In this document: in pieces, positions 9,227-18,907 of the stretch
Position numbering within the stretch: position 1 is the first letter of the stretch
Layout of the letters: the number at the start of each line of letters is the position of its first letter
Assembly: GCF_018139545.1 (NCBI RefSeq)
Contig: NZ_JAGSPJ010000005.1
Coordinates: 167,015-231,014, forward strand
From: Affinundibacterium fentianense
GTDB lineage: Bacteria; Pseudomonadota; Gammaproteobacteria; Burkholderiales; Burkholderiaceae_D
Direction of reading: 5' to 3'
DNA length: 64,000 nucleotides
The notes under the pieces: generated by a model
Seen by the model: only the letters and a program-made list of their open reading frames with translations
The model's database searches: none
What the model was told of the DNA's origin: nothing
Program-made: the position numbers and the translations under genes

Positions 9227-9637
9227 AGTAACTCTCGTTAAAGTTCTGTTAGATAATTTTGACAATGAGGCGACCGGTTGGCGATTGCCCAGTATCCGAA
9301 TTTGAAATTCGCGTAAGGATACTTGATTTTGTACAACGTGTTGACGAAATTAAGATCTTGCACGAGTCCCGCTAGAGGAGGAAGTGAGTATCTTGCTGTA
9401 ATTGTTTGTGTAGACAGCAACTTTTTATGGAAGTTCCATTTGTGTGCAGCTCGGGAGATTTCCGCTTATCACGCGTTGCTGGCAGAACTTCGGGAAGCAG
9501 TCTATTATTTCGCCTCATCGAATGAACCACCGAATAAATCCTTGAATCGCTATTAATGATAGTTACCAATCTATGCTAGTTTGCTTAGATAAGGTGATTA
9601 GAAATAGGGCGCTTCAAGTTTGCAACTAAGGAATCTT
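9227..9637. other. Divergent intergenic region between dsbB and the molybdopterin oxidoreductase
   Basis: About 410 bases must hold promoters for both flanking genes. AAGGA at about 9628-9632 is the ribosome site of the rightward gene. No convincing small gene, RNA or repeat was seen. Open frames here are short and lack start sites. Confidence 0.6.
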
Positions 9638-11719
9638 ATGTCCAGCACTACCATAGTCCGCGCCGTTTGTCCCCACGACTGTCCCGATACTTGTGCCTTG
9701 TTGGTGACTGTCAAAGACGGCGTCGCCACGGAAGTTAAAGGTGATCCAACCCATCCGACGACGGGTGGAGTGCTATGCACCAAAGTTGCACGCTATACCG
9801 AGCGCACTTACCATCCAGATCGTCTCCTTTATCCCCAAAAGCGTGTAGGTAAAAAGGGCGAGGGACAGTTTGAGCGTATCAGCTGGGAGGAGGCGATACG
9901 TGCGATTGCCGCACGCCTAAAAGAAATCGCTGCGCGTGAACCGCTTGCAATTCTACCCTACAGCTATGCGGGTACGATGGGATTGGTGCAAGGGGAAAGT
10001 ATGTCCGCTCGAGTGTTGAATAAACTCGGTGCATCGTTTCTGGATCGGACAATTTGTGCTTCTGCCGGTGGGCGTGGCTATCAATACACCTTGGGTGATC
10101 GGATTGGAACCGATGTAGAGCAAACGCAAAATGCTCGATTAATTATTATTTGGGGTGGTAATCCAATTGCTTCAAATCTACATTTTTGGACACGTGTTCA
10201 AGAGGCAAAGCGAAATGGCGCGAGAATCATTGCGATTGATCCTTATCGCTCATTGACGGCCGAAAAATGTCATCAGCATATTGCGATTTCACCCGGAACA
10301 GACTCCGCGCTTGCGTTGGGGATGATGCATGTATTGATCCGCGATGACTTGTTAGATCACGACTATATTGAGCGATACACTTTAGGTTTTGCCGCTTTAC
10401 GCGAGAGGGTCGCTGAATGGACCCCAGAGCGAGTCGCAAAGACCTGCGGCATTAGTGTGGAGGAAGTCGTTGAGCTGAGCCGCGCCTATGGTGAGGGGGC
10501 GCAACGTGGTGAGCCGAGTCTGATTCGTATGAACTACGGCGTGCAACGATCACATGGCGGCGGGATGGCGGTCAGAAATATCGCCTGTTTGCCAGCATTG
10601 GTTGGTGCATGGCGCCATGCGGCAGGTGGCGTATTGCTATCGGCCTCAGGCAGCTTTGTGAAAAATACCGCGCTGCTAGAAAGGCTGGATTTGTTCCCGC
10701 AACAGCAAGCACGTCGCACCATTAATATGAGCGATATTGGTAACAGCTTGCTGCACCCAGGCTCGTTGGAATTTGGTCCAAAGATAGAAGCGCTGATTGT
10801 ATATAATTCGAATCCGGTTGCGATCGCACCAGAGTCTGCAAAAGTCGCTCAAGGTTTTGCTCGTGACGATTTATTTACGGTCGTGCTCGAACACTTCCAA
10901 ACGGATACCGCTGACTATGCGGATATTTTATTGCCAGCAACCACACAATTAGAACACGTCGATGCCCATGCTTCGTATGGACATCGCTACATGATGGCGA
11001 ACAACGCTGCGATTGCTCCGATGGGCGAGGCAAAGTCAAACGCTGAAATTTTTCGATTGCTAGCAAAAGAACTTGGTTTTACTGACGCCTGTTTTTCTGA
11101 ATCGGATGATGCGTTGGGTGCGCAAGCGTTTAATTATGAGCATGAAAGAAGCGCCCATACCAATTGGCGTGCACTCAAAGAGCAAGGTTGGTCAAAATTG
11201 CGGCTACCAGAAATTCCATTCGCGCAGGGGGGCTTTACCACTCCTTCAGGTAAATGTGAGTTTTACAGTGAACAAATGTTGGCAGCAGGATTGGATCCTT
11301 TGCCTACCTACATTCCTCCTTACGAATCTCCAGCCAGCAATCCAGAATTGGCAGCAAAATATCCACTTGCAATGATTTCGCCACCTGCCCGTAATTTCTT
11401 GAATTCGACTTTTGTGAACGTGCAAAGTTTACGCGATACAGAAGGAGAGCCGCATCTTGATTTGCATCCACAGGATGCTGCGCAACGCCAAATTCAAGCG
11501 GGTGACATGGTTCGAATCTTCAATGATCGGGGCAGTTTTGTTGCAAAGGCACGGATCACCGATAAAGCGCGACAAGGCCTGGTTGTTGGTCTATCGATCT
11601 GGTGGAAAAAACTAGCGTCTGATCATAAAAATGCGAATGAAGTCACGAGTCAACGTCTCACTGATATGGGTGGTGGCCCGACTTTTTACGATCTATTGGT
11701 ACAAGTAGAGAAGACCTAG
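9638..11719 (+). CDS. Molybdopterin-dependent oxidoreductase (DMSO reductase superfamily), soluble and solitary
   Basis: This 693-aa protein has the N-terminal [4Fe-4S] domain (CPHDCPDTC plus GVLC about 35 residues on). A bis-MGD-binding catalytic body follows (WGGNPIASN around residue 175; QTDTADYADILLPATTQLEH near 425-445). It ends with a C-terminal MopB cap domain (LHPQDA...GDMVRIFNDRGS). There is no Tat or Sec signal, so it is probably cytoplasmic. No electron-transfer subunit, chaperone or cofactor gene is adjacent. The substrate is unknown; similar solitary enzymes are often misannotated as formate dehydrogenase or biotin sulfoxide reductase. The start at 9638 has AAGGA upstream. Confidence 0.9.
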   Translation: MSSTTIVRAVCPHDCPDTCALLVTVKDGVATEVKGDPTHPTTGGVLCTKVARYTERTYHPDRLLYPQKRVGKKGEGQFERISWEEAIRAIAARLKEIAAREPLAILPYSYAGTMGLVQGESMSARVLNKLGASFLDRTICASAGGRGYQYTLGDRIGTDVEQTQNARLIIIWGGNPIASNLHFWTRVQEAKRNGARIIAIDPYRSLTAEKCHQHIAISPGTDSALALGMMHVLIRDDLLDHDYIERYTLGFAALRERVAEWTPERVAKTCGISVEEVVELSRAYGEGAQRGEPSLIRMNYGVQRSHGGGMAVRNIACLPALVGAWRHAAGGVLLSASGSFVKNTALLERLDLFPQQQARRTINMSDIGNSLLHPGSLEFGPKIEALIVYNSNPVAIAPESAKVAQGFARDDLFTVVLEHFQTDTADYADILLPATTQLEHVDAHASYGHRYMMANNAAIAPMGEAKSNAEIFRLLAKELGFTDACFSESDDALGAQAFNYEHERSAHTNWRALKEQGWSKLRLPEIPFAQGGFTTPSGKCEFYSEQMLAAGLDPLPTYIPPYESPASNPELAAKYPLAMISPPARNFLNSTFVNVQSLRDTEGEPHLDLHPQDAAQRQIQAGDMVRIFNDRGSFVAKARITDKARQGLVVGLSIWWKKLASDHKNANEVTSQRLTDMGGGPTFYDLLVQVEKT

Positions 11720-12044
11720 CGCAGGGTTCAAAGCGAACGCGATTCGCACATAGTGGGCTTCGGCCCACAAAAAACAAAGCCAATTTGTCGACGGATGTCT
11801 TCATTCATCTGTGCTTTGTTTCTGTTTGCATTGCACGCGCTATCCATGTTGCGACGCAATAAATCCTAGAGAGTTTGCTCAGTTTTGCTTTATTTTGCGC
11901 GGCATATTTGCACCATGCATGGTCATTGCACGCGTCATCGTGTATCGTGTTGGTGCATGTTATATTTGAAAATCGTTCGCTGATTTTGGATTGTCAGTTG
12001 ATGACCATCAGTATCAAAAGCTCACTATAAAAACGGAGACAATA
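11720..12044. other. Intergenic region with nested inverted repeats
   Basis: This stretch separates the oxidoreductase from fadD. It contains GTGGGC-TTCG-GCCCAC (11753-11768), a 6-bp stem with a UUCG tetraloop, and then a longer imperfect pairing of AAACAAAGC (about 11772) with GCTTTGTTT (about 11813) that ends in T's. The second could terminate the upstream gene. The fadD ribosome site GGAG lies at 12034-12037. No other gene was seen. Confidence 0.5.
11753..11821 (+). terminator. Possible compound terminator downstream of the oxidoreductase
   Basis: A perfect 6-bp stem with a UUCG loop is followed by a second inverted repeat, AAACAAAGC...GCTTTGTTT, whose right arm supplies a short T-run. 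The first hairpin alone is followed by A's, so it would not terminate rightward transcription. The call is tentative. Confidence 0.35.
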
Positions 12045-13736
12045 ATGACCACAGACAAATTTTGGTTGAAATCTTATCCCCCTGGCGTACCAGCCGAAAT
12101 CGATGTCACGCAGTATAAATCTCTTGTGCATTTGCTAGATGAAGCGTTTAAGACTTTTGCAGAACGCAATGCCTATGTCTGCATGGATAAGTTCATGACA
12201 TACGGTGAAGTCGATGTTATGTCGAAAAAAGTTGCAGCTTGGTTGCAAAGTCGGGGGTTAAAGAAGGGCGCGCGCGTGGCCGTCATGATGCCCAATGTTC
12301 TTCAGTACCCAGTCGCACTGGCTGCCATTTTACGCGCTGGCTATATCGTCGTGAACGTCAATCCTTTGTATACCCATCGTGAATTAGAACACCAATTGAA
12401 AGACTCTGGTGCAGAAGCAATTTTCGTCCTTGAGAATTTTGCGATTACTTTGGAGCAAGCCATTGCGCATACCGACGTGAAGCATGTCGTTGTTTGCTCT
12501 ATGGGGGACTTGTTGGGTGGCTTGAAAGGCACGATTGTCAATTTGGTCGTTCGGCACGTCAAAAAATTGGTCCCCGCTTTTAATCTGCCAGGGTCATTCC
12601 GTTTCAAGGATATCGTCGCACAAGGTGCGTCGATGAAGTTTCAACCATCCGAAGCAAAACTGGACGATGTCGCCTTCCTGCAATACACAGGTGGTACCAC
12701 TGGCGTGTCTAAAGGCGCTGTTTTGAGTCACCGCAACGTGGTTGCCAATGTTCTACAAAATCATGCTTGGTTGAAGCCAAGTATGGATGCGCATAAAGAT
12801 ACGCCACAACTTACTTTTGTGTGTGCTTTGCCGCTGTATCACATTTTTGCACTGACCGTTTGTAATATGGTGGGGACGCGGATTGGTGGCTTAAATATCT
12901 TGATTCCTAACCCGCGAGACATTCCAGGCTTTGTGAAAGAACTCAAAAAGTACAAAGTCAATATTTTCCCAGCGGTGAATACCTTGTATAACGCTTTGCT
13001 ACACAACCCAGAATTCGCGAACACGGATTTTTCTGGCTACTTGTGTTGCACGGGTGGTGGCATGGCCGTGCAAAAAGCAGTTGCTGAAAAATGGAAAGAG
13101 GTAACTGGTTGCGCGATTGCTGAAGGGTATGGATTATCTGAGACGTCACCAGTGGCGACAGCGAACTATGCCGATTCCAAGGAATTCACGGGCAGCATAG
13201 GTCTACCAATTTCTTCGACGGAAATCGCGATTTTGGATGATGATGGCAAGCCAGTTCCCTTGGGTGAGAGTGGTGAGATTGCGATTCGTGGGCCGCAAGT
13301 GATGTTAGGTTATTGGAATCGTCCAGACGAAACAGCCAATTCGTTTACATCGGATGGATTCTTTAAGTCAGGTGATATCGGCGTGATGGATGAGCGCGGC
13401 TTTACAAAAATTGTTGATCGCAAAAAAGATATGATTTTGGTGTCAGGGTTTAATGTTTACCCAACTGAAATCGAAGGCGTGATTGCTGGTCATCCTGGTG
13501 TTTTAGAATGTGCTTGTGTAGGCGTTCCCGACGAAAACTCTGGGGAAGCAGTGAAACTCTACGTGGTTCGTAAAGATCCATCCCTGACCAAAGAAGCTTT
13601 GATGGCTTTCTGTAAAGAAGAATTTACTGGGTACAAAAAACCGAAGTATATTGAATTCCGTACAGAGCTACCGAAAACGAATGTCGGAAAAATTTTACGC
13701 CGTGCTCTACGCGATGAGGTCAAAGCGGCCAAGTAA
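12045..13736 (+). CDS. fadD: Long-chain fatty acid--CoA ligase
   Basis: The 563-aa enzyme adenylates fatty acids and transfers them to CoA for beta-oxidation or lipid synthesis. It has the AMP-binding P-loop-like motif YTGGTTGVSKGA (about residue 210), the GYGLSETSP motif (about residue 365), and the C-terminal hinge and lysine region (DRKKDMILVSGFNVYP, then a final KTNVGKILRR). Length and order match FadD. The ATG at 12045 is chosen because GGAG lies 7 bases upstream; an upstream TTG would add 18 residues of no family character. It stands alone, followed by a strong bidirectional terminator. Confidence 0.92.
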   Translation: MTTDKFWLKSYPPGVPAEIDVTQYKSLVHLLDEAFKTFAERNAYVCMDKFMTYGEVDVMSKKVAAWLQSRGLKKGARVAVMMPNVLQYPVALAAILRAGYIVVNVNPLYTHRELEHQLKDSGAEAIFVLENFAITLEQAIAHTDVKHVVVCSMGDLLGGLKGTIVNLVVRHVKKLVPAFNLPGSFRFKDIVAQGASMKFQPSEAKLDDVAFLQYTGGTTGVSKGAVLSHRNVVANVLQNHAWLKPSMDAHKDTPQLTFVCALPLYHIFALTVCNMVGTRIGGLNILIPNPRDIPGFVKELKKYKVNIFPAVNTLYNALLHNPEFANTDFSGYLCCTGGGMAVQKAVAEKWKEVTGCAIAEGYGLSETSPVATANYADSKEFTGSIGLPISSTEIAILDDDGKPVPLGESGEIAIRGPQVMLGYWNRPDETANSFTSDGFFKSGDIGVMDERGFTKIVDRKKDMILVSGFNVYPTEIEGVIAGHPGVLECACVGVPDENSGEAVKLYVVRKDPSLTKEALMAFCKEEFTGYKKPKYIEFRTELPKTNVGKILRRALRDEVKAAK

Positions 13737-13799
13737 ATCAGCCAAGTAAGTTAGCGTCAAGAATCGAAATGCGCAGCAGATTGGTTCGAAAAGTAGGAT

Positions 13800-13830
13800 A
13801 AAAAAAGAGAGCGGTTGCTCTCTTTTTTTG
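13800..13830. terminator. Strong bidirectional rho-independent terminator
   Basis: AAAAAAAGAGAGC-GGTT-GCTCTCTTTTTTT is an almost ideal stem-loop with A- and T-tracts on both sides. It sits between fadD (rightward) and the binding-protein gene (leftward) and can serve both. Confidence 0.92.
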
Positions 13831-13853
13831 CGTCAAAAAATAGAAGGAAGCTG

Positions 13854-14624
13854 CTATTTTTTTGATTTGATTAAGGCTTCTTCGGGAAGATATTTTTTCT
13901 GTATGCGTGCAAAGGTTTTGTCTTTTTTAATCGCTTCTAATGCCTGATTCCAACGCTCGACGATCGCACGATCCGTTTTTAATGAGACGGCGATATACAA
14001 TTCACTCTTGAATAATTCAAAGACTAGTTTGACATCCTTCGCGTTATATCCTGACGCCACAGCAAGACTTTCCACCCCGAGACGGGAATCTGTATACACA
14101 GAAATGCGCCCCATCATGAGTTTCTTGAAGCTTGACATGTTTGAGCCAGCGCGATCGAGATTGGTAAAACCCATACGGGTTAAGGTTTGGTCACGAATGT
14201 CATTTCTGTATACGCCAATTAAAGGGATTTTCTTTGCTTCTTCCAAATTATGTATTTCAAGATCGGTATCCGACTTTGCATACAGCCCATAAACATTTGC
14301 CATAATCGGACCTATCCATTGATAGCTGTGTTCACGCTCAGGTGTTCTCGCCATGCTGAATAGAATGGTATTGGGATTGTTATTAATTTTGTCGAGGCCG
14401 CGCGACCAAGGAACGACCTGAATTAAATCCGTATTCCCGATGCGCTTTTGAATTTCTCGCACAATTTCGATACTTAAGCCAGTCAGTTGGCGATTGGCGT
14501 CATAAAACTGAAGTGGCCTATCTTCTTCACAATAAATGGATAGTTGCTGAGCAGATGCCATGCTTGCGTGCAAGCATGCACACAACACCAGCAAGGAAGA
14601 AAACAGTGTCAATCGTCTTGCCAT
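13854..14624 (-). CDS. Periplasmic amino-acid-type substrate-binding protein (SBP family 3)
   Basis: The 256-aa protein has a Sec signal peptide (basic MARR, hydrophobic core, cleavage near ASA/Q at about residue 25) and the two-lobe family 3 fold. Features include an early YCEEDRPLQFYD, then LTGLSIEIVREI and VPWSRGLDKI. The lobe-two hinge lies around PLIGVYRNDIRDQTL. No permease or ATPase gene is adjacent, so it is an orphan. Many such orphans in Burkholderiales are annotated as transporter substrate-binding proteins without a known ligand. It is transcribed toward the shared terminator with fadD. Confidence 0.85.
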   Translation of the reverse strand: MARRLTLFSSLLVLCACLHASMASAQQLSIYCEEDRPLQFYDANRQLTGLSIEIVREIQKRIGNTDLIQVVPWSRGLDKINNNPNTILFSMARTPEREHSYQWIGPIMANVYGLYAKSDTDLEIHNLEEAKKIPLIGVYRNDIRDQTLTRMGFTNLDRAGSNMSSFKKLMMGRISVYTDSRLGVESLAVASGYNAKDVKLVFELFKSELYIAVSLKTDRAIVERWNQALEAIKKDKTFARIQKKYLPEEALIKSKK

Positions 14625-14750
14625 TTTCTACACCGCCCTTATTGATTGAATCGGACTTCACGACTCGATTAACTTCGACTAAACATCCTGAATCGTCTCG
14701 TTAGTATCAACGACGAATCGACCCCACACAAAGCTTGTTCGATTCGTTTT

Positions 14751-15179
14751 CTACAACTGCGCGTGTGGGCGATCAATCGCATCCAAAGGCGGAATCTGGC
14801 GCGGTTTCCGATGTTCGTCAGTTGCAACATACGTCAACGTTGCCTCGGTTACTTTGACTGTATCTGCTTGGAGTCGATTGCGTTCTGCATAAACTTCAAC
14901 GGATACCGTAATGGAAGTATTGCCGACTTTGACTACCTCTGCATAAAAAGAAAGCAGGTCGCCGACAAAGACAGGCTGTTTGAACAGGAAGGAATTCACC
15001 GCGATCGTCGCGACTCGTCCATTCGCTCGTCGTGCCGCGGGCACTGCTCCGGCAATATCGACTTGCGCCATGATCCACCCACCAAACACGTCGCCGTGAA
15101 TGTTGGCATCTGATGGCATAGGCATCATGCGTATCGTTGGCATGCCAGCAGGAAGGGATGTTTTATGATGATCTGACAT
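14751..15179 (-). CDS. YciA-like acyl-CoA thioesterase (hotdog fold)
   Basis: The 142-aa cytoplasmic thioesterase hydrolyses acyl-CoA. The signature NIHGDVFGGWIMAQVD (about residues 25-40) contains the Asn and Asp/Gly positions of the YciA/acyl-CoA thioesterase group. It is followed by AINSF-type (TIAVNSFLFKQPV) and a VEVYAER segment. The start is set at 15179 because GAGGAAA lies just upstream; the frame extends another 45 codons without family similarity. It is divergent from the ABC exporter gene. Confidence 0.92.
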   Translation of the reverse strand: MSDHHKTSLPAGMPTIRMMPMPSDANIHGDVFGGWIMAQVDIAGAVPAARRANGRVATIAVNSFLFKQPVFVGDLLSFYAEVVKVGNTSITVSVEVYAERNRLQADTVKVTEATLTYVATDEHRKPRQIPPLDAIDRPHAQL

Positions 15180-15327
15180 GGCATTTCCTCTTGAATTGTC
15201 TGAAAAGCGTACAATCACCAGTTCGTGCGACGAAAAGCATGTGAAATCGAGTCTATCGCCCGATTTGATCTTTTTGTCGATTACGTAATTGTTTTCCCTT
15301 GAATGATATAACAAATTGAGTCAAATT

Positions 15328-17196
15328 ATGCGCGGTCGCTCAAGTTCTCGACATGATAGTCTTGCTCCCTCAACTTCTGTGGCACGAGGAGACTGGTCGA
15401 CGGTCAAGACTTTATTGCCCTATTTATGGGCCTACAAATGGCGAGTGATGCTGGCCTTAGGTTTTTTGGTCGGCGCAAAGCTTGCTAATGTTGGCGTGCC
15501 TTTGGTACTGAAAGACTTAGTCGATCGTTTAAGCTACACGCCTTCCAATCCGCATGCGATGTTGGTACTGCCCTTGAGCGCACTTTTGGCTTATGGCGCC
15601 TTGCGCTTATCGACCACCTTATTTACGGAATTACGTGAATTTGTTTTCGCGAGAGTAACGCAGAGAGCTGTTCGAACCATCGCTTTGAAAGTGTTTCGAC
15701 ATTTGCATGCTCTTTCTCTACGCTTTCATCTAAATCGTCAAACAGGCGGGATGACCCGCGATATTGAGCGTGGAACGCGAGCTGTTTCGTCATTGGTGTC
15801 ATTTGCTTTGTTTAGCATCGTACCAACCCTATTAGAAATTACCTTGGTATTGACCTATCTGTTTTTACATTACGACAAATGGTTTGCATTGATCACCATC
15901 GTTGCCCTAGTAACGTATATTGTTTTTACGATCGCTGTGACGGAATGGCGTACCCATTTTAGACGCACGATGAATGAATTAGATTCCAAAGCCAGTACGA
16001 AAGCAATCGACTCGTTATTGAATTATGAGACGGTAAAGTATTTTGGTAATGAGGAATATGAAGCGCAACGTTACGACAAGGGTTTGCAAAGTTACGAGCA
16101 TGCCGCGATCAAATCGCAATCAAGCTTATCGATGTTGAACGCCGGACAATCCCTGATCATTGCGACGGCGGTGACCTGTATTTTGTGGCGCGCAGCAGAA
16201 GGTGTGATCGCAGGGAGTATGACGATTGGTGATTTGGTGTTGGTCAATGCTTTTATGATACAGCTCTATATTCCTTTGAATTTTTTGGGCGTTTTGTACC
16301 GAGAAATTAAACAGAGTTTAGCTGATATGGAAAAGCTGTTTTCCTTGCTAGACCAAAGTAAAGAAATTGCTGATAAAGAACACGCACCGTCCTTGCTACT
16401 CAGTGCTCATGGATCGCCCGAAGTGAGATTTCAGCACGTGAATTTTAGCTACGAAGCGAAACGTCAGATCTTATTTGACGTTGATTTTACGATTGCTGCT
16501 GGTAGCACGACCGCAGTTGTCGGGCATAGTGGTTCGGGTAAATCGACCTTATCAAGATTACTGTTCCGTTTTTATGATATTCAAGCTGGTGCTATCTTAA
16601 TTGATGGCCAAAACATCTTGGACGTAACGCAGCAATCCTTGCGTCAAGCCATTGGTATTGTTCCGCAGGATACCGTGCTATTTAACGATACGATCGCTTA
16701 TAACATTGCATATGGCAAACCGGGAGCAAGTGAAGAAGAAGTGATTGCCGTTGCTAAAGCAGCCTACATCCATGATTTTATTGTGAGTTTGCCGGATGGA
16801 TATCAAACCATGGTGGGGGAGCGTGGTTTGAAGCTGTCTGGCGGTGAAAAGCAAAGAGTCGCGATTGCGCGCACCTTGTTGAAGAATCCTGTGATTATGA
16901 TCTTTGATGAGGCAACCTCGGCGCTGGATTCAAAGTCAGAGCAAATGATCCAAACCCAGCTAAAACAAATCGCAAAGAGTCGAACCAGTTTGGTCATTGC
17001 CCATCGTTTGTCAACCATTGTCGATGCGCAGCAGATCTTGGTCATGGATAAAGGGACAATCATCGAACGTGGCACGCACCACCAATTGATGGCACTGGCT
17101 GGCGCCTACGCGCAAATGTGGGAGCGTCAGCAGCACAGTAATTCAGGCACATCACCGGACGCATTTGATGGGATTCAAACTGAGATTCAGAATTAA
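15328..17196 (+). CDS. ATM1-type ABC exporter, fused permease and ATPase
   Basis: This is a half-transporter of about 622 aa that works as a homodimer in the inner membrane. The N-terminal ABC membrane domain has six helices (about residues 40-320). The nucleotide-binding domain has Walker A GHSGSGKST, Q-loop region IVPQDTVLF, signature LSGGEKQRVAIA, Walker B VIMIFDEATSALD and the His-switch IAHRLST. Resemblance to mitochondrial Atm1/HMT1 suggests export of glutathione- or sulfur-linked compounds or metal conjugates; this is inference. The start is uncertain: a TTG lies at 15316 and an ATG at 15328, and neither has a good ribosome site. Confidence 0.9.
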   Translation: MRGRSSSRHDSLAPSTSVARGDWSTVKTLLPYLWAYKWRVMLALGFLVGAKLANVGVPLVLKDLVDRLSYTPSNPHAMLVLPLSALLAYGALRLSTTLFTELREFVFARVTQRAVRTIALKVFRHLHALSLRFHLNRQTGGMTRDIERGTRAVSSLVSFALFSIVPTLLEITLVLTYLFLHYDKWFALITIVALVTYIVFTIAVTEWRTHFRRTMNELDSKASTKAIDSLLNYETVKYFGNEEYEAQRYDKGLQSYEHAAIKSQSSLSMLNAGQSLIIATAVTCILWRAAEGVIAGSMTIGDLVLVNAFMIQLYIPLNFLGVLYREIKQSLADMEKLFSLLDQSKEIADKEHAPSLLLSAHGSPEVRFQHVNFSYEAKRQILFDVDFTIAAGSTTAVVGHSGSGKSTLSRLLFRFYDIQAGAILIDGQNILDVTQQSLRQAIGIVPQDTVLFNDTIAYNIAYGKPGASEEEVIAVAKAAYIHDFIVSLPDGYQTMVGERGLKLSGGEKQRVAIARTLLKNPVIMIFDEATSALDSKSEQMIQTQLKQIAKSRTSLVIAHRLSTIVDAQQILVMDKGTIIERGTHHQLMALAGAYAQMWERQQHSNSGTSPDAFDGIQTEIQN

Positions 17197-17225
17197 ATTT
17201 AATTTATTTTTTTGCGGTAATTGTT

Positions 17226-18185
17226 ATGGAAACAAAGTGGCTGGAAGATTTCGTTTCGCTTGCAGAAACCAATAGCTTTAGTCGTTCTGCGGAGTTGCGG
17301 CACGTCACTCAACCTGCATTCTCGCGTCGAATTCAATCGCTTGAAGCTTGGTTGGGCGCAGATCTCATTGATCGTACTTCCTACCCCACCCGTTTGACGC
17401 ATGCTGGGGAAATTTTCTTTGAACAGGCAATCGCGATGCTTGGGCAGATCAATAATGCGCGCGCCTTGTTGCGAGGGAAGCGAACCTCGATACAAACGAC
17501 GGTTGATTTTGCTGTTCCCCACACGTTATCACTTACATTTGTACCTAAATGGCTAAGTGAGTTGCAAACCAATTTTGGTGATATTAACAGTCGCTTGTTA
17601 GCATTAAACGTGCATGATGCAGTGATGAGTCTTGCCGAAGGTGGATGTGATCTGATGCTGTGTTATCACCATCCTCAACAGCCTTTGCTCTTGGATCCTG
17701 CACAGTACGACATGATTAGCATGGGTACAGAAACCGTCCGTGCCTATGCGAGGTGTGATAAATCTGGACAGCCTGATTTTATTTTGCCAGGAACGATCGA
17801 CGCGCCTTTACCGTTTTTAGCCTACGCGAACAATGCCTATCTCGATCGCATGGTCGATCTCATTTTGAATCAACCAAAACAAGCCCTGCATTTGGATAAA
17901 TGCTATGAAACTGATATGGCCGAAGGACTCAAAATGATGGCATTGGAGGGACGGGGTATTGCCTTCTTGCCCGAATCTGCGGTGATACGTGAACTGAAAC
18001 AAAAGCAGCTCGCGCGTGCGGATGGCGGAGTCGATACATGGGAAGTGAAAATGGAAATTCGTCTCTATCGAGAGCGACCTTCTGAACAAAAGCCGGGTAA
18101 ACAGATTGTGGCGAAATTGTGGGACTACCTCTTGCAAAAATCGCAGTTGGCTAGCCGTTCGAGGACAGTGCGTTCACAACGTTAG
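17226..18185 (+). CDS. LysR-family transcriptional regulator
   Basis: This 319-aa regulator has an N-terminal winged helix-turn-helix (FVSLAETNSFSRSAELRHVT, then QPAFSRRIQSLE at about residues 28-39) and a C-terminal periplasmic-binding-type effector domain. The opening METKWLEDF and the QPAFSRR helix resemble the HypT/YjiE group, whose E. coli member responds to hypochlorite. That link is only suggestive, as no conserved Met pattern was checked. It follows the ABC exporter by 29 bp on the same strand and may be cotranscribed. Its C-terminal tail is basic. Confidence 0.9.
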   Translation: METKWLEDFVSLAETNSFSRSAELRHVTQPAFSRRIQSLEAWLGADLIDRTSYPTRLTHAGEIFFEQAIAMLGQINNARALLRGKRTSIQTTVDFAVPHTLSLTFVPKWLSELQTNFGDINSRLLALNVHDAVMSLAEGGCDLMLCYHHPQQPLLLDPAQYDMISMGTETVRAYARCDKSGQPDFILPGTIDAPLPFLAYANNAYLDRMVDLILNQPKQALHLDKCYETDMAEGLKMMALEGRGIAFLPESAVIRELKQKQLARADGGVDTWEVKMEIRLYRERPSEQKPGKQIVAKLWDYLLQKSQLASRSRTVRSQR

Positions 18186-18363
18186 AGCAGTAGGCCTGAT
18201 CAACTCAATGTGAACAAATGTTAATCCGTTCAATAATTGCGATATCGCAACGATTGTCAGAATGTGCTCTGCACTGGCTTGTGTATCAATCTCCGATATT
18301 TTAAGATCAAGCGATGAGGGATGTACCTCAACGATAGTTCTAACGAATTTTTTGGAGTCAAAT

Positions 18364-18717
18364 ATGGATTTAACACAAGCCGTTGCTAAACACGTTGAAT
18401 GGAAAACAAAGTTGCGGGCGGCGATCGCAAAAAAAGAGCAATTAGATGAAAAAACTATTAGTGCGGATAATTGTTGTGATTTAGGGAAATGGCTGCACGG
18501 TGCAGCGAAACCTAGCGTTGGAACTTTGCCAGCGTATAAAGATACGGTACTTAAACACGCGGCTTTTCATAAAGAAGCGGGTAAGGTAGCAAGTGCCATC
18601 AATGCTAAAAAATTCACAGAAGCAGAAGCAATGTTGGGAAACGGAACGGCGTATGCGAGCGCATCAACTGCGGTCGGCATTGCGATTGCTAATCTGAAAA
18701 AAGAAGCGGGGATGTAG
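18364..18717 (+). CDS. CZB (chemoreceptor zinc-binding) domain protein
   Basis: This 117-aa protein consists of a free-standing CZB four-helix domain. Visible zinc-ligand positions are the early His in VAKHVEWK, Cys in NCCDLGKWLHG, and the later HAAFHKEAG histidines; the CxxGKWLxG core is diagnostic. CZB domains sense zinc or hypochlorous acid in chemoreceptors and diguanylate cyclases. A free-standing copy probably signals through a partner protein not seen here. The start at 18364 has GGAG upstream; longer versions of the frame have no family match. The neighbouring LysR gene with HypT-like features is an interesting coincidence only. Confidence 0.9.
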   Translation: MDLTQAVAKHVEWKTKLRAAIAKKEQLDEKTISADNCCDLGKWLHGAAKPSVGTLPAYKDTVLKHAAFHKEAGKVASAINAKKFTEAEAMLGNGTAYASASTAVGIAIANLKKEAGM

Positions 18718-18788
18718 TAGCGATCAATAGGCTTTATCAGATGTAAAGAAGTCGTGATGCGATATTGATAATCTAGTGCCGATAGCGA

Positions 18789-18823
18789 AGATGCCTAGCT
18801 GTGAAGTTAGGCATCTTTTTTTA
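18789..18823 (+). terminator. Rho-independent terminator after the CZB gene
   Basis: AGATGCCTA pairs perfectly with TAGGCATCT (9 bp, 10-base loop) and is followed by seven T's on the rightward strand. Confidence 0.93.
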
Positions 18824-18907
18824 TGGCAATCTAATCGATCGCAACAAGCAACTAATCAAACTTTAGCTTGTATACATTCGCATGCAGACTAAAGGAACTT
18901 AGCGTGT

